NCBI GenBank assembly: GCA_002840835.1
Contig: PHCQ01000031.1
Span: 1 to 64,000, forward strand
Source: Betaproteobacteria bacterium HGW-Betaproteobacteria-16
Lineage (GTDB): Bacteria > Pseudomonadota > Gammaproteobacteria > Burkholderiales > Burkholderiaceae_C
Direction of reading: 5' to 3'
Length of the DNA stretch: 64,000 bases
Both the position numbers and the translations under genes were made by a program. Within the stretch, counting starts at the first letter, position 1. Each line of letters begins with the position of its first letter. The notes under the pieces are model-generated. The model made no database searches, had not been told where the DNA came from, and was given only the letters and a program-made list of their open reading frames with translations. Of this stretch, positions 1-8,222 are shown piece by piece.

Positions 1-96
<96 letters not shown>

Positions 97-142
97 TCAG
101 CTCCAAAATCAAAATTGCCGAAACACCAGATCAAAAAATCAT

Positions 143-217
<75 letters not shown>

Positions 218-294
218 AAAGGCGCCCAGCACCAGCCAGACACCTGAAAACCTTCAAAGCCACCCAAAAGGGCAACGCAACCACCAACACAACA

Positions 295-368
295 TGGAGC
301 GGGAGACGGGAATCGAACCCGCGTCATCAGCTTGGAAGGCTGGGGTTCTACCATTGAACTACTCCCGC
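295..368 (-). tRNA. tRNA-Gly (anticodon TCC)
   Basis: A 74-nt cloverleaf is present with acceptor stem GCGGGAG/CTCCCGC, anticodon loop CTTCCAA, T arm GCGGG/CCCGT with TTCGATT loop, discriminator T and encoded CCA. The anticodon TCC reads GGA/GGG glycine codons. It lies between tRNA-Tyr and tRNA-Thr on the same strand, so one transcript is likely. Confidence 0.96.
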
Positions 369-451
369 CCGAACAGGCCCATCTTCAGAATCCAAAGACC
401 GGCACTCTCAAAGCGCTTTGATTCCAATCGCTCGCATATCACACTGGTTGC

Positions 452-537
452 TGGTGGAGGAGGCTGGATTCGAACCAGCGTACGCGTTAGCGGGCAGATT
501 TACAGTCTGCTGCCTTTAACCACTCGGCCACCCCTCC
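452..537 (-). tRNA. tRNA-Tyr (anticodon GTA)
   Basis: This 86-nt class II tRNA has a long variable arm. The acceptor stem GGAGGGG pairs with CTCCTCC including one G-U pair, the anticodon stem AGACT loop holds GTA, the T arm is GCTGG/CCAGC with TTCGAAT, and an encoded CCA follows discriminator A. It is the first gene of the tRNA-tuf transcript. Confidence 0.96.
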
Positions 538-552
538 ATAGCGCAGCCCAGC

Positions 553-558
553 ATTATG
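553..558 (-). promoter_or_regulatory. Possible -10 element of the tRNA-tuf transcript
   Basis: On the minus strand CATAAT is preceded by TGG (an extended -10 pattern) and lies 15 nt before the first base of tRNA-Tyr. A GC-rich stretch follows, as in the discriminators of stringently controlled stable-RNA promoters. No good -35 hexamer is present at 16-18 nt, so this is only a candidate. Confidence 0.3.
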
Positions 559-599
559 CCATGGATTTTTCAGGTGCGGGCAGCCCGGTCAAGCTGGAT

Positions 600-1346
600 T
601 CACCAGCGAACGGGTGAGCGCCCCTGCTCCACCAGCCAGCGATTGGCCCGACCGAAGTGCCCACACCCCAGAAAAGGCACCGGACCCCGGCTGGCCGACA
701 GGGGCGAAGGATGGTTCGCGCAGAGCACCAGATGACGGGAAGCATCGATCAACGGCAGCTTTTTCTGGGCATGAGCGCCCCACAGCAGAAACACCTTGGG
801 CGGTCCGGCGTCGCTGCAGCGGTGAATCACCGCGTCGGTGAGCACCTCCCATCCTTGCCCTGAGTGGCTTGCGGGACGACCGTCTTCCACCGTCAGACAG
901 GTGTTCAACAGCAGCACGCCCTGCTCCGCCCAGCGCAACAGCGAGCCCTGAGCGGGCGGGAGGGTGCCATTGTCGCGCTGCAGCTCCTTGAATATGTTGC
1001 GCAGGCTCGGTGGAATCTTCACGCCCGGCGCCACGGAAAACGCCAGGCCTTCGGCCTGCCCGGGACCGTGATACGGGTCTTGACCAAGAATGACCACACT
1101 GACCGCCTCAGGCCCGGCCAGCGTCAGCGCCCGCAGGGGCTCCGGGGGATACACAGGGCTCAGGGCCACCCTTTCCCGAATAAACGCCGCAAGACCGCGA
1201 CCCGCCGGGCTTGCCCAGAAATCCCGAACCAAAGGCGCCCAACCGCCGTCCACCTGCCAGCTGGCGGGGTCAACCATTACCAGTCGCCCAGGGGAGTTCG
1301 CCGCGTCTTCGGGCAACAACTGGCCTTGCATCTCCGGCATGCTCAT
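600..1346 (-). CDS. ung: Uracil-DNA glycosylase
   Basis: Family 1 uracil-DNA glycosylase, which removes uracil from DNA to start base excision repair. The 248-residue protein carries the water-activating motif GQDPYHG with catalytic Asp about residue 90, the uracil-recognition segment NTCLTV, and the C-terminal HPSPLSA loop with the conserved His. It is slightly longer than the E. coli enzyme because of an N-terminal extension. Its start overlaps the end of trpC by four bases (ATGA), so it is translated as the last gene of the trp operon. A DNA repair gene coupled to tryptophan synthesis has no obvious functional logic and is probably inherited gene order. Confidence 0.95.
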   Translation of the reverse strand: MSMPEMQGQLLPEDAANSPGRLVMVDPASWQVDGGWAPLVRDFWASPAGRGLAAFIRERVALSPVYPPEPLRALTLAGPEAVSVVILGQDPYHGPGQAEGLAFSVAPGVKIPPSLRNIFKELQRDNGTLPPAQGSLLRWAEQGVLLLNTCLTVEDGRPASHSGQGWEVLTDAVIHRCSDAGPPKVFLLWGAHAQKKLPLIDASRHLVLCANHPSPLSASRGPVPFLGCGHFGRANRWLVEQGRSPVRW

Positions 1347-2143
1347 CCGAACAGCTCAGCCAGCGCCAGACCGGGGTCCGGGGCGCGCATGAAAGCCTCG
1401 CCGACGAGGAAGCCGTGCACGTTGGCATCGCGCATCAGGCGCACGTCTGCCCGGGACAGAATGCCTGACTCGGTGATCAGCAGCCGGTCGGCCGGCACAT
1501 CGGGCAGCATGTCCAGCGTGGTCTGGAGCGTGACCTCGAAACTGCGCAGGTTGCGGTTGTTGATACCCAGCAAGGGCGTTTTGAGTTTCTGGGCGCGCTG
1601 CAGTTCTTCGCGGTCGTGCACTTCCACCAGCACCGCCATGTTGAGAGACAGCGCAAGCGCCTCAAGCTCGGCCATCTGCACGTCGTCCAGGCAGGCCGCG
1701 ATCAACAGGATGGCGTCCGCCCCCATCGAACGCGCCTCGTAGACCTGGTACGGATCGACCATGAAGTCCTTGCGCAGCACGGGCAAGTCACAGCTCGCAC
1801 GTGCCTGCTTCAGGAAGTCGGGACTGCCCTGGAAGAACTGTCGATCCGTCAACACCGAAAGGCAGGCGGCCTGGGTCTTTCCGTCGCCCTCTGCATAACT
1901 TTGGGCGATGTCGGCGGGAATGAAGTCTTCGCGCAACACCCCTTTGCTTGGGCTGGCTTTCTTGATTTCCGCGATCACCGCCGCCTGGCCCGTCTGGATC
2001 TTGGCGCGAAGCGCAGCTTCGAAGTCCCGGGTCAGCACGCGACTTTCGGCATCGAAACGAACCACGTCCAACGGCTTCTTCTTGCGCGCGGCTGCGATTT
2101 CTTCGTGCTTGACGGCCACGATTCTGTTGAGGATGTCACTCAT
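1343..2143 (-). CDS. trpC: Indole-3-glycerol phosphate synthase
   Basis: Converts CdRP to indole-3-glycerol phosphate in tryptophan synthesis. This is a 266-residue monofunctional TIM-barrel enzyme without a fused TrpF. The phosphate/catalytic segment [11 protein letters not shown] (about residues 58-68), LRKDF (123-127), LLGINNRNL and the late ITESGI segment are all present. The start ATG lies inside the tail of a 49-codon ORF and the stop overlaps ung. It belongs to the minus-strand operon trpE-trpG-ltaE-lysE-trpD-orf-trpC-ung. The length is normal for the family. Confidence 0.96.
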   Translation of the reverse strand: MSDILNRIVAVKHEEIAAARKKKPLDVVRFDAESRVLTRDFEAALRAKIQTGQAAVIAEIKKASPSKGVLREDFIPADIAQSYAEGDGKTQAACLSVLTDRQFFQGSPDFLKQARASCDLPVLRKDFMVDPYQVYEARSMGADAILLIAACLDDVQMAELEALALSLNMAVLVEVHDREELQRAQKLKTPLLGINNRNLRSFEVTLQTTLDMLPDVPADRLLITESGILSRADVRLMRDANVHGFLVGEAFMRAPDPGLALAELFG

Positions 2144-2285
2144 GGGATTTCGTTTCCTGGGTTGGGGGCGCCTGAAGCACCTTCTTGATGAACCGGTGCA
2201 TCAGCACACCGGCCACGATGAAAAGCAGCGAGACGCCGATGGCGATCCAGGCACCTTCGTTCTGCATCCAGACCGGGAGGTTCAT
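2136..2285 (-). CDS. Small single-span membrane protein between trpD and trpC (hypothetical)
   Basis: This 49-codon ORF starts with ATG nine bases after the trpD stop and overlaps the trpC start by eight bases, an arrangement typical of translational coupling. The product begins [13 protein letters not shown], then has one hydrophobic helix (about residues 13-29, [16 protein letters not shown]), followed by a basic flank HRFIKK and a polar tail ending KSHE. The pattern fits an N-out, C-in single-span peptide. No strong Shine-Dalgarno is seen, so expression would depend on re-initiation after trpD. I do not recognise the family. It could be chance, but size, position and topology favour a real gene. 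Confidence 0.5.
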   Translation of the reverse strand: MNLPVWMQNEGAWIAIGVSLLFIVAGVLMHRFIKKVLQAPPTQETKSHE

Positions 2286-2293
2286 GGCCGGGA

Positions 2294-3361
2294 TCAGGCG
2301 CTGCCGGTGGTCGTGGCGGCTTGCGTGAAGTCGGTCAGCTCGCGCAGCTTTTGCGCCGCCGCGCCGGACTCGATGGCACGGCGCGCCAGTGCGATGCCCT
2401 GGGTCATGTCCTCGCAGACATTGGCGGCGTAGAGCGCCACGCCTGCGTTGAGTGCCACGATGTCTTTGGCGGCGTTGACGGACGCTTCGTCGCTGTTGTT
2501 CAGCACCCCCATCAGCATGGCCCTGGAATCCTCGGGCGTTTCCACACGCAGCGTGCGGTTGCTGGCCATGGTCAAACCGAAGTCTTCCGGATGGATCTCG
2601 TATTCGGTGATTTCGCCACTCTTGAGCTCACCCACCATGGTGGCAGCGCCCAGCGATACCTCGTCCATGCCGTCACGGCCGTAGACGACCACCGCGTGCT
2701 CGGCGCCCAGGCGCTGCAGCGCACGCACCTGAATGCCCACCAGATCCGGGTGAAACACGCCCATGAGGATGTTGGGAGCGGAGGCGGGATTGGTGAGCGG
2801 GCCGAGGATGTTGAAAATGGTCTTGATGCCCAGTTCGCGGCGCACGGGTGCCACGTTCTTCATCGCCGGATGGTGGTTGGGCGCGAACATGAAACCCACA
2901 CCCACCTGTTCAATGCAGCGCGCAATCTGATCGGGCGACAGGTTGATGTTGATGCCCAGGCTTTCCAGCACGTCGGCGCTGCCGCTCTTGCTGCTGACGC
3001 TGCGCCCGCCATGCTTGCTGACCTTGGCGCCCGCTGCTGCGGCCACGAACATGCTGCAGGTGGAAATGTTGAAGGTGTGGGAGCCGTCGCCGCCAGTGCC
3101 CACGATGTCCACCAGGTGCGTCTTGTCGGCCACGTTCACCTTGGTGGAAAACTCGCGCATCACCTGCGCCGCCGCCGTGATTTCGCCAATGGTTTCCTTC
3201 TTCACGCGCAGGCCCGTGACAAGCGCGGCCATCATCACGGGCGACATCTCGCCGCCCATGATCAGCCGCATGAGGTGCAGCATTTCGTCGTGGAAGATCT
3301 CGCGGTGCTCGATGGTGCGTTGCAGGGCTTCCTGCGGTGTGATCTTGTGGCTGTTGGGCAT
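2294..3361 (-). CDS. trpD: Anthranilate phosphoribosyltransferase
   Basis: Transfers phosphoribose from PRPP to anthranilate, the second step of tryptophan synthesis. The 355-residue protein has the PRPP-binding loop [15 protein letters not shown], the [15 protein letters not shown] segment, and the NILGPLTNP loop typical of TrpD. The chosen start is the ATG giving [13 protein letters not shown]. The reading frame stays open upstream, but that extension lies inside the end of the LysE-type gene and has no family similarity. The gene is monofunctional, not fused to TrpG. It follows the LysE-type gene by eight bases and precedes the small membrane ORF. Confidence 0.96.
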   Translation of the reverse strand: MPNSHKITPQEALQRTIEHREIFHDEMLHLMRLIMGGEMSPVMMAALVTGLRVKKETIGEITAAAQVMREFSTKVNVADKTHLVDIVGTGGDGSHTFNISTCSMFVAAAAGAKVSKHGGRSVSSKSGSADVLESLGININLSPDQIARCIEQVGVGFMFAPNHHPAMKNVAPVRRELGIKTIFNILGPLTNPASAPNILMGVFHPDLVGIQVRALQRLGAEHAVVVYGRDGMDEVSLGAATMVGELKSGEITEYEIHPEDFGLTMASNRTLRVETPEDSRAMLMGVLNNSDEASVNAAKDIVALNAGVALYAANVCEDMTQGIALARRAIESGAAAQKLRELTDFTQAATTTGSA

Positions 3362-3369
3362 GGTGTCTC

Positions 3370-4008
3370 CTACGGGGTGGGATGGTCGGACATGGCCAGT
3401 CGCAAGCCGAAGCCGACAAAAAGCAGACCGGCGGCGCGGTCCATCCAGTGCATGGCGCGCTGCACGGTGTGCACACGGCGAGCTGCCCAGGCGGCCAGCC
3501 ACGCGTACCCAAAATTGATGGGCAACGAATTCAGGTTGAAGATCACGCCCAGCGTCAGGAAGACCCAGACCTTGTTGTCCGCCCCAGGTGCAATGAACTG
3601 CGGCACGAACGCAAGGAAGAACAGCGCCACCTTGGGGTTGAGCACATTGGTGAGGAAGCCGCGCCTGTAAACGCGCCAGAGGTCGACTTCCCCGGCACCC
3701 TCACCAAGGTGGAGCGGCGCGGCCCTGGACAGCAGCAGGCGCACACCCATCCACAACAGGTAGGCCGCCCCCACCCACTTGAGCACGGTGAACGCGGCAG
3801 CCGACGTGGCCAGCAGCGCACTCACCCCGATGGCGGCTGCGAACACGTGCACGAAGCAGCCACTGACAATGCCGAGCGCGGCCACCAGGCCGGCGCGCAC
3901 GCCACTCTTGAGCGCGTTCGTGACGATGTAGAGCACGTCCGGGCCGGGCGTGAGGTTGAGCAGCCAGCCGGCTGCGATGAAGAGCAGGAGTTGCGGCAGG
4001 TCCGGCAT
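3370..4008 (-). CDS. LysE/RhtB-family amino acid exporter
   Basis: This is a 212-residue inner-membrane protein with about six hydrophobic segments and the family's signature N-terminus: an opening helix followed by [13 protein letters not shown], then [16 protein letters not shown]. The cytoplasmic loop [21 protein letters not shown] is also diagnostic. Relatives export threonine, homoserine, lysine, cysteine or similar compounds; the substrate cannot be read from sequence. It lies between a threonine aldolase gene (13 nt upstream) and trpD (8 nt downstream), so threonine or an aromatic/glycine-related amino acid is a reasonable guess. The start is the ATG at 4008, where family similarity begins. 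Confidence 0.88.
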   Translation of the reverse strand: MPDLPQLLLFIAAGWLLNLTPGPDVLYIVTNALKSGVRAGLVAALGIVSGCFVHVFAAAIGVSALLATSAAAFTVLKWVGAAYLLWMGVRLLLSRAAPLHLGEGAGEVDLWRVYRRGFLTNVLNPKVALFFLAFVPQFIAPGADNKVWVFLTLGVIFNLNSLPINFGYAWLAAWAARRVHTVQRAMHWMDRAAGLLFVGFGLRLAMSDHPTP

Positions 4009-4021
4009 GTGCGCTCCGGGT

Positions 4022-5089
4022 TCAATAGACGGCGGTGCCTGCCGCTTGTGCGGCGGGCTTGCTGCCGCCTTGCGCGAAGAAGGTCTTGACACTGCCGATG
4101 GCGCGGTCGATGCCGGCCGCGTCCACGTCGAGGTGGGTAACGAAGCGCAGGCCGATCAGGCCGGTGGCCAGCACGCCGTCTTGGGCCAGGTGTGCCAGCA
4201 GGTCGGGGCCGCGCCCGTTGTCCACATCGACGAATACGATGTTGGTCTGGGCCGATCGCACCGACAGGCCGTCAATGCCGGACAGGCCCTGCGCCAGCTG
4301 CTGCGCCAGGGCGTGGTCGTCGGCCAGGCGGTGCACATGGTGGTCGAGTGCGTGGTGCGCCGCGGCCGCCAGCAGGCCCGATTGCCGCAAACCACCACCC
4401 ACCATCTTGCGCCAGCGGCGCGCACGTTCGATCAGGGCCTTGGAGCCACACAAGGCGGAACCCACAGGCGCACCCAGACCCTTGCTGAAGCAGACCGAGA
4501 CGCTGTCGAAGAGGTCGACGATGTCGCGCAGGGCATGGAAGGGGTCGCCACCGCGCGCCACCGCCGCGTTGAACACGCGTGCGCCGTCGAGGTGGGTAGC
4601 CAGGCCGTGTTGTCTTGCCAGGTCGGTCGCCTGTTGCAGATAGGCCTGCGGCATGGGTTGACCGTTCCAGGTGTTTTCCAGGCACAGCAGGCGTGTGCGG
4701 GCAAAGTGCGGGTCGTCCGGTTTGATGGCGGCGGCGATGTCTTCCAGCCGCATGAGCCCGGCAGCGTCCTGTGCCAGCGGTTGCGGCTGGATGCTGCCCA
4801 GCACGGCCGCACCACCGCCTTCGTAACGGTAGGTGTGCGCGTTCTGCCCCACGATGTATTCGTCACCGCGATCGCAGTGGGCCATCATCCCGCAGAGGTT
4901 GCTCTGCGTGCCACTGGCCATGAACAGCGCGGCCTCCTTGCCGGTCAGCGCGGCGATGCGTTCCTGCAAGGCGTTCACTGAAGGGTCGTCGCCGAACACG
5001 TCATCACCCAGCGGCGCAGCCATCATGGCGGCGCGCATGGCGATGGTGGGTTGCGTTACCGTGTCGCTTCTCAGATCGACGACCGTCAT
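4022..5089 (-). CDS. ltaE: Low-specificity L-threonine aldolase
   Basis: A PLP-dependent fold-type I enzyme that splits L-threonine/allo-threonine into glycine and acetaldehyde. The 355 residues start with the family hallmark [21 protein letters not shown] (about 28-36), the LDGAR aspartate motif near 168-171 and the PLP lysine in [14 protein letters not shown] (Lys203) are all in place. It is translationally coupled to trpG (ATGA overlap at 5086-5089) and is followed by the LysE-type exporter. Its insertion between trpG and trpD is unusual. Possibly the operon links serine/glycine/threonine balance with tryptophan synthesis, which also consumes serine. Confidence 0.92.
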   Translation of the reverse strand: MTVVDLRSDTVTQPTIAMRAAMMAAPLGDDVFGDDPSVNALQERIAALTGKEAALFMASGTQSNLCGMMAHCDRGDEYIVGQNAHTYRYEGGGAAVLGSIQPQPLAQDAAGLMRLEDIAAAIKPDDPHFARTRLLCLENTWNGQPMPQAYLQQATDLARQHGLATHLDGARVFNAAVARGGDPFHALRDIVDLFDSVSVCFSKGLGAPVGSALCGSKALIERARRWRKMVGGGLRQSGLLAAAAHHALDHHVHRLADDHALAQQLAQGLSGIDGLSVRSAQTNIVFVDVDNGRGPDLLAHLAQDGVLATGLIGLRFVTHLDVDAAGIDRAIGSVKTFFAQGGSKPAAQAAGTAVY

Positions 5090-5691
5090 TGCACTTGCTC
5101 CAGGAAGTTCTTGAGCATCGCGTGGCCATGCTCTGTGAGGATGCTTTCGGGGTGAAACTGCACGCCTTCGATGGCCAGCGTCTTGTGTTTCACACCCATG
5201 ATTTCGCCATCGGGCGTCCAGGCGGTGACTTCCAGGCAGTCTGGGCAGGTGCCGCGTTCGATGGCCAGCGAGTGGTAGCGGTTCACGGTGAACTGCTCAG
5301 GCAGATGGGCAAACACCCCTTGCTGCGTGGTGGTGATGACGCTGGTCTTGCCGTGCATGAGTTCTTGCGCGCGAACGATGTTGCCGCCGAAGGCAGCGCC
5401 AATGCTCTGGTGACCCAGGCACACGCCGAGGATGGGCAGCTTGCCGGCGAAGTGCTGGATGGCGGGCACCGAAATGCCGGCCTCGGCGGGCGAACACGGG
5501 CCGGGCGAAATGACCAAGCGGTCCATGTGGCCAGCGTCCAGCCGGGCCTGCAGCTCCGCGACGGTGGTTTCGTCATTGCGCACCACGGTGACGTCAGCAC
5601 CCAGCTCGCCGAGGTACTGCACGATGTTGAAGGTGAACGAATCGTAGTTGTCCACCATCAGGACCTGGAGGGGTTTTCTGGATTGGCTCAT
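5086..5691 (-). CDS. trpG: Anthranilate synthase component II (glutamine amidotransferase)
   Basis: Supplies ammonia from glutamine to TrpE for anthranilate formation. This 201-residue class I amidotransferase has the start [11 protein letters not shown] region, the oxyanion/GPCSP motif near 63-67, the nucleophile Cys91 in GVCLGHQ, and the His/Glu pair in VQFHPESI near the C-terminus. The start ATG (5691) lies five bases after the trpE stop. A longer open frame upstream lies inside trpE and is not supported. In many bacteria this subunit also serves as PabA for folate synthesis; no second copy is seen here. Confidence 0.96.
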   Translation of the reverse strand: MSQSRKPLQVLMVDNYDSFTFNIVQYLGELGADVTVVRNDETTVAELQARLDAGHMDRLVISPGPCSPAEAGISVPAIQHFAGKLPILGVCLGHQSIGAAFGGNIVRAQELMHGKTSVITTTQQGVFAHLPEQFTVNRYHSLAIERGTCPDCLEVTAWTPDGEIMGVKHKTLAIEGVQFHPESILTEHGHAMLKNFLEQVQ

Positions 5692-5696
5692 GGTGT

Positions 5697-7196
5697 TCAC
5701 TCCAGCCCCTCTTCGACCAGTTCGGCCGCGCGCAACAGTGCCCGCGCCTTGTGTTCGGTTTCTCTCCATTCCATTTCGGGCACCGAATCAGCGACCACGC
5801 CGGCCGCTGCCTGCACGTACAGGGTCTGGTCCTTGATGATGCCGGTGCGGATGGCGATGGCCACGTCCATGTCGCCGGCATAGCTGAGGTAGCCACAGGC
5901 ACCACCGTACAGGCCACGTTTGGTGGGCTCCAGCTGGTCAATCAGTTCCATGGCGTGCACCTTGGGCGCGCCGGTGAGCGTGCCAGCGGGGAAGGTGGCC
6001 TTGAGCACGTCCATGTTGGTCATTCCTGCGTTGAGCAGGCCTTCCACGTTGCTCACGATGTGCATCACATGGCTGTAGCGCTCCACGGCAAACGCCTCGG
6101 TGACTTTCACGCTGCCGACCTGGGCGATGCGACCAATGTCGTTGCGGGCCAGATCGATGAGCATCACGTGCTCGGCACGTTCTTTCGGGTCGTTGACCAG
6201 TTCCTGCTCGGTGGCCTTGTCCTTTTCCGGCGTGGCGCCGCGCGGGCGTGTGCCGGCCAGCGGGCGGATCGTCACCTTGGTGCCCTCCACGGTGTTCTCC
6301 TGTCGCACCAGGATTTCTGGCGAGGCGCCCACCACGTGGAAGTCACCGAAGTGGTAGTAGTACATGTAAGGCGAGGGGTTGAGCGAACGCAGCGCTCGAT
6401 AGAGCGACAGCGGCGATTCGGTGTAGCGTTTCTTGATGCGCTGCCCCACCTGCACCTGCATGAAGTCGCCATTGGCGATCAGCTCCTTGGCGCGCTCCAC
6501 GGCGGCCAGGTAGTCGGCCTTGTCAAAGTCGCGCTCGGCTGGAAAGCTCTGGCTGGGCTTGACCACCGGTGCGCTCACGGAATACTTCAACGCTTCTCGC
6601 AGCTCACGCAAACGCTTCTTGGCGTTGGCGTAGGCCTCTGGCTGACCGGGGTCTGCGTAGACGATGAGGTAGAGCTTGCCCGAGAGATTGTCGATCACCG
6701 CGAGCTCCTCGCACTGGAGCAGCAGGATGTCGGGGCAGCCCAGGGTGTCGGGTGGGCAGGTCGCTTCCAGTTTCTTCTCGATGTAGCGCACTGCGTCGTA
6801 GCCGAAATAGCCGGCCAGACCCCCGCAGAAACGTGGCAGGCCCGGGCGAAGCGCCACTTTGAAACGCTTCTGGTAAGCGGCAATGAAGTCCAGCGGATTG
6901 CCATGGTCCGTCTCGACGACCGCGCCGTCGCGCACCACCTCGGTTTTGGCGTCAGCACCAAAACCGCTGGCGCGCAGCAGGGTTCGCGCGGGCAGCCCGA
7001 TGAAGCTGTAGCGGCCAAATCGCTCGCCGCCCACCACCGATTCGAGAAGAAAGCTGTACTTGCCGTCGCCACGACCATGGGCCAGCTTGAGGTACAGCGA
7101 CAAGGGGGTTTCAAGATCCGCAAAGGCTTCCACCATGAGCGGGATGCGGTTGTAGCCCTGCTGGGCCAGACTTTTGAATTCCAGTTCGGTGATCAT
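5697..7196 (-). CDS. trpE: Anthranilate synthase component I
   Basis: Converts chorismate plus ammonia to anthranilate, the committed step of tryptophan synthesis. The 499-residue protein has the N-terminal regulatory region with [15 protein letters not shown] (the LLES-type tryptophan feedback site) and the C-terminal chorismate-binding core with [40 protein letters not shown] and [10 protein letters not shown]. It is the first large gene of the operon, behind a leader that encodes a peptide with two Trp codons. The length is normal. Feedback inhibition by tryptophan is expected from the intact LES motif. Confidence 0.97.
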   Translation of the reverse strand: MITELEFKSLAQQGYNRIPLMVEAFADLETPLSLYLKLAHGRGDGKYSFLLESVVGGERFGRYSFIGLPARTLLRASGFGADAKTEVVRDGAVVETDHGNPLDFIAAYQKRFKVALRPGLPRFCGGLAGYFGYDAVRYIEKKLEATCPPDTLGCPDILLLQCEELAVIDNLSGKLYLIVYADPGQPEAYANAKKRLRELREALKYSVSAPVVKPSQSFPAERDFDKADYLAAVERAKELIANGDFMQVQVGQRIKKRYTESPLSLYRALRSLNPSPYMYYYHFGDFHVVGASPEILVRQENTVEGTKVTIRPLAGTRPRGATPEKDKATEQELVNDPKERAEHVMLIDLARNDIGRIAQVGSVKVTEAFAVERYSHVMHIVSNVEGLLNAGMTNMDVLKATFPAGTLTGAPKVHAMELIDQLEPTKRGLYGGACGYLSYAGDMDVAIAIRTGIIKDQTLYVQAAAGVVADSVPEMEWRETEHKARALLRAAELVEEGLE

Positions 7197-7202
7197 GTTC
7201 GT

Positions 7203-7445
7203 TCAGACGCTCCGTCGGCTCCACCCGGGTGGGTGCAATGAAAGCCGTTTGTCCTGGGGTCCCCGGTCGGCGCGGCCGCCAGGGTTTGGAGGGGGAGCGC
7301 ACCGCGGGGACCTCACAGCCGGTGTCCTTCGCTACGCGCCCCAAAGGGATGGGCACATTTACGCTGGCTTACGCCAGGGCCAGGCTCCCCGGCCATTGCG
7401 GCTCGGCAGACCACCTGTAAAGGATGTGCGTGGGTTGAACATGGT
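7203..7445 (-). promoter_or_regulatory. trp operon leader with alternative hairpins (attenuator candidate)
   Basis: Between the leader peptide and trpE the transcript can form several hairpins. CTGGC/GCCAG (7377-7373 with 7368-7364) overlaps the second Trp codon. An 8-bp perfect stem GGTCCCCG/CGGGGACC (7312-7305 with 7265-7258) encloses a nested GGCG/CGCC hairpin. A CCACCC/GGGTGG palindrome lies near 7224-7235, just before the trpE start region. Ribosome stalling at the Trp codons could choose among these. No clear U-tract terminator is visible, so control might act on translation or Rho rather than on a classical intrinsic terminator. This is inferred by eye, without folding calculations. 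Confidence 0.5.
7359..7442 (-). CDS. trpL: trp operon leader peptide
   Basis: This 27-codon ORF lies 162 nt before trpE. It starts ATG at 7442 and ends TAA at 7361-7359. The product runs MFNPRTSFTGG, then LPSRNGRGAWPWRKPA; the Trp-Pro-Trp cluster is at residues 21-23, shortly before the stop. Tryptophan is rare, and two Trp codons in a short ORF directly upstream of trpE is the hallmark of an attenuation leader. The ORF begins only about 10 nt downstream of a TACACT -10 element, so the transcript would be nearly leaderless and no Shine-Dalgarno is available. Too short for routine gene finders. Confidence 0.65.
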   Translation of the reverse strand: MFNPRTSFTGGLPSRNGRGAWPWRKPA

Positions 7446-7451
7446 GCCGCG

Positions 7452-7481
7452 AGTGTAGCAAAGCCCAAATGCAATTGACCA
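7452..7481 (-). promoter_or_regulatory. Candidate trp operon promoter
   Basis: On the minus strand TGGTCA (7481-7476) and TACACT (7457-7452) are spaced by 18 nt. The predicted start would be near 7445-7442, at or just before the leader-peptide ATG. The -10 is good and the -35 matches consensus in four of six bases. Confidence 0.45.
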
Positions 7482-7558
7482 GCCTGTGCAAACCTTCACA
7501 CCTCAACGGGAAAGCCCTGCTTGTCTGTTGAGGTTTGGCGGCAGAAAATATCAATTTT

Positions 7559-7572
7559 CGAACGATCGTTCG
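7559..7572. promoter_or_regulatory. 14-bp perfect palindrome, possible operator
   Basis: CGAACGATCGTTCG is its own reverse complement and lies 18 bp before the ATG of the chalcone isomerase-like gene. It also sits roughly 100 bp upstream of the divergent trp promoter. Perfect even palindromes of this size near a start codon are common targets of TetR-type repressors. No such regulator gene is adjacent. The regulator is unknown. Confidence 0.45.
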
Positions 7573-7589
7573 TTTTTCTGAAATACACC

Positions 7590-8189
7590 ATGCCCCATCC
7601 GATCCGACTGCTCCGCGCCGCCGCCTTTTCCGTCGGCCTTTTGTTGACGCCTGCCTGGGTCCTGAGCGCCACCATCGAGGTTGCGGGCGTGAAACTGGAA
7701 GACCGTGCCGTGGTGGGCGGCAGCACGCTGCAGCTCAATGGCGCCGGCGTTCGCTACAAGGCCGTGTTCAAGGTGTACACGGCCGGCCTGTACCTGAGCG
7801 AAAAAGCGACCACCCCCGCAGCCGTGATGTCGGCGCCTGGCCCCAAGCGCATGACCATCACCATGCTGCGCGACATCGACTCGGCCGAACTGGGCAAGCT
7901 GTTCTCCAGAGGCATGGAAGACAACATGGATCGCAAGGCGTTTTCCCGCCTGATCCCTGGCGTGCTCCGCATGAGTCAGGTCTTCAGCGACCACAAACGT
8001 CTTCTAACAGGGGAAACCTTTGTGATTGACTGGATCCCCGGCACCGGAACGGTGCTGACCATCAAGGGCAAGGTCGAAGGCGACCCCTTTGTGGAGCCTG
8101 AGTTCTTCAATGCCCTGATGCGCATCTGGCTGGGCAACAAGCCCGCCGACTGGCAACTCAAGGACGCCCTGCTGGGCAAGACGTCCTGA
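7590..8189 (+). CDS. Secreted chalcone isomerase-like domain protein
   Basis: A 199-residue protein with an N-terminal signal sequence (MPHPIRLLRAAAFSVGLLL followed by a cleavage-like ALS/A region near residue 27). The mature part resembles bacterial chalcone-isomerase-fold proteins: EVAGVKLEDRAVVGGSTLQL, YKAVFKVYTAGLYL and KRMTITMLRDI near residues 30-95. Bacterial members are periplasmic and of unknown function; plant enzymes of this fold isomerise chalcones or bind fatty acids. The start ATG at 7590 was chosen because the signal peptide begins there; the frame is open a little further upstream. A palindrome sits just before it, suggesting local repression. It faces away from the trp operon. 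Confidence 0.75.
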   Translation: MPHPIRLLRAAAFSVGLLLTPAWVLSATIEVAGVKLEDRAVVGGSTLQLNGAGVRYKAVFKVYTAGLYLSEKATTPAAVMSAPGPKRMTITMLRDIDSAELGKLFSRGMEDNMDRKAFSRLIPGVLRMSQVFSDHKRLLTGETFVIDWIPGTGTVLTIKGKVEGDPFVEPEFFNALMRIWLGNKPADWQLKDALLGKTS

Positions 8190-8222
8190 AGGCCGAGCCT
8201 TTCAGCCGGCAAACATCCAGGG

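Noticed and set aside
585-595. TTGACC as -35 of the tRNA-tuf promoter
   Set aside because: It lies 28 bp from the CATAAT element, too far for a sigma-70 promoter.
2294-7241. Long plus-strand open frames across the trp operon
   Set aside because: They mirror the minus-strand genes in GC-rich DNA, have compositionally biased His/Arg/Gly-rich translations and no domain similarity.
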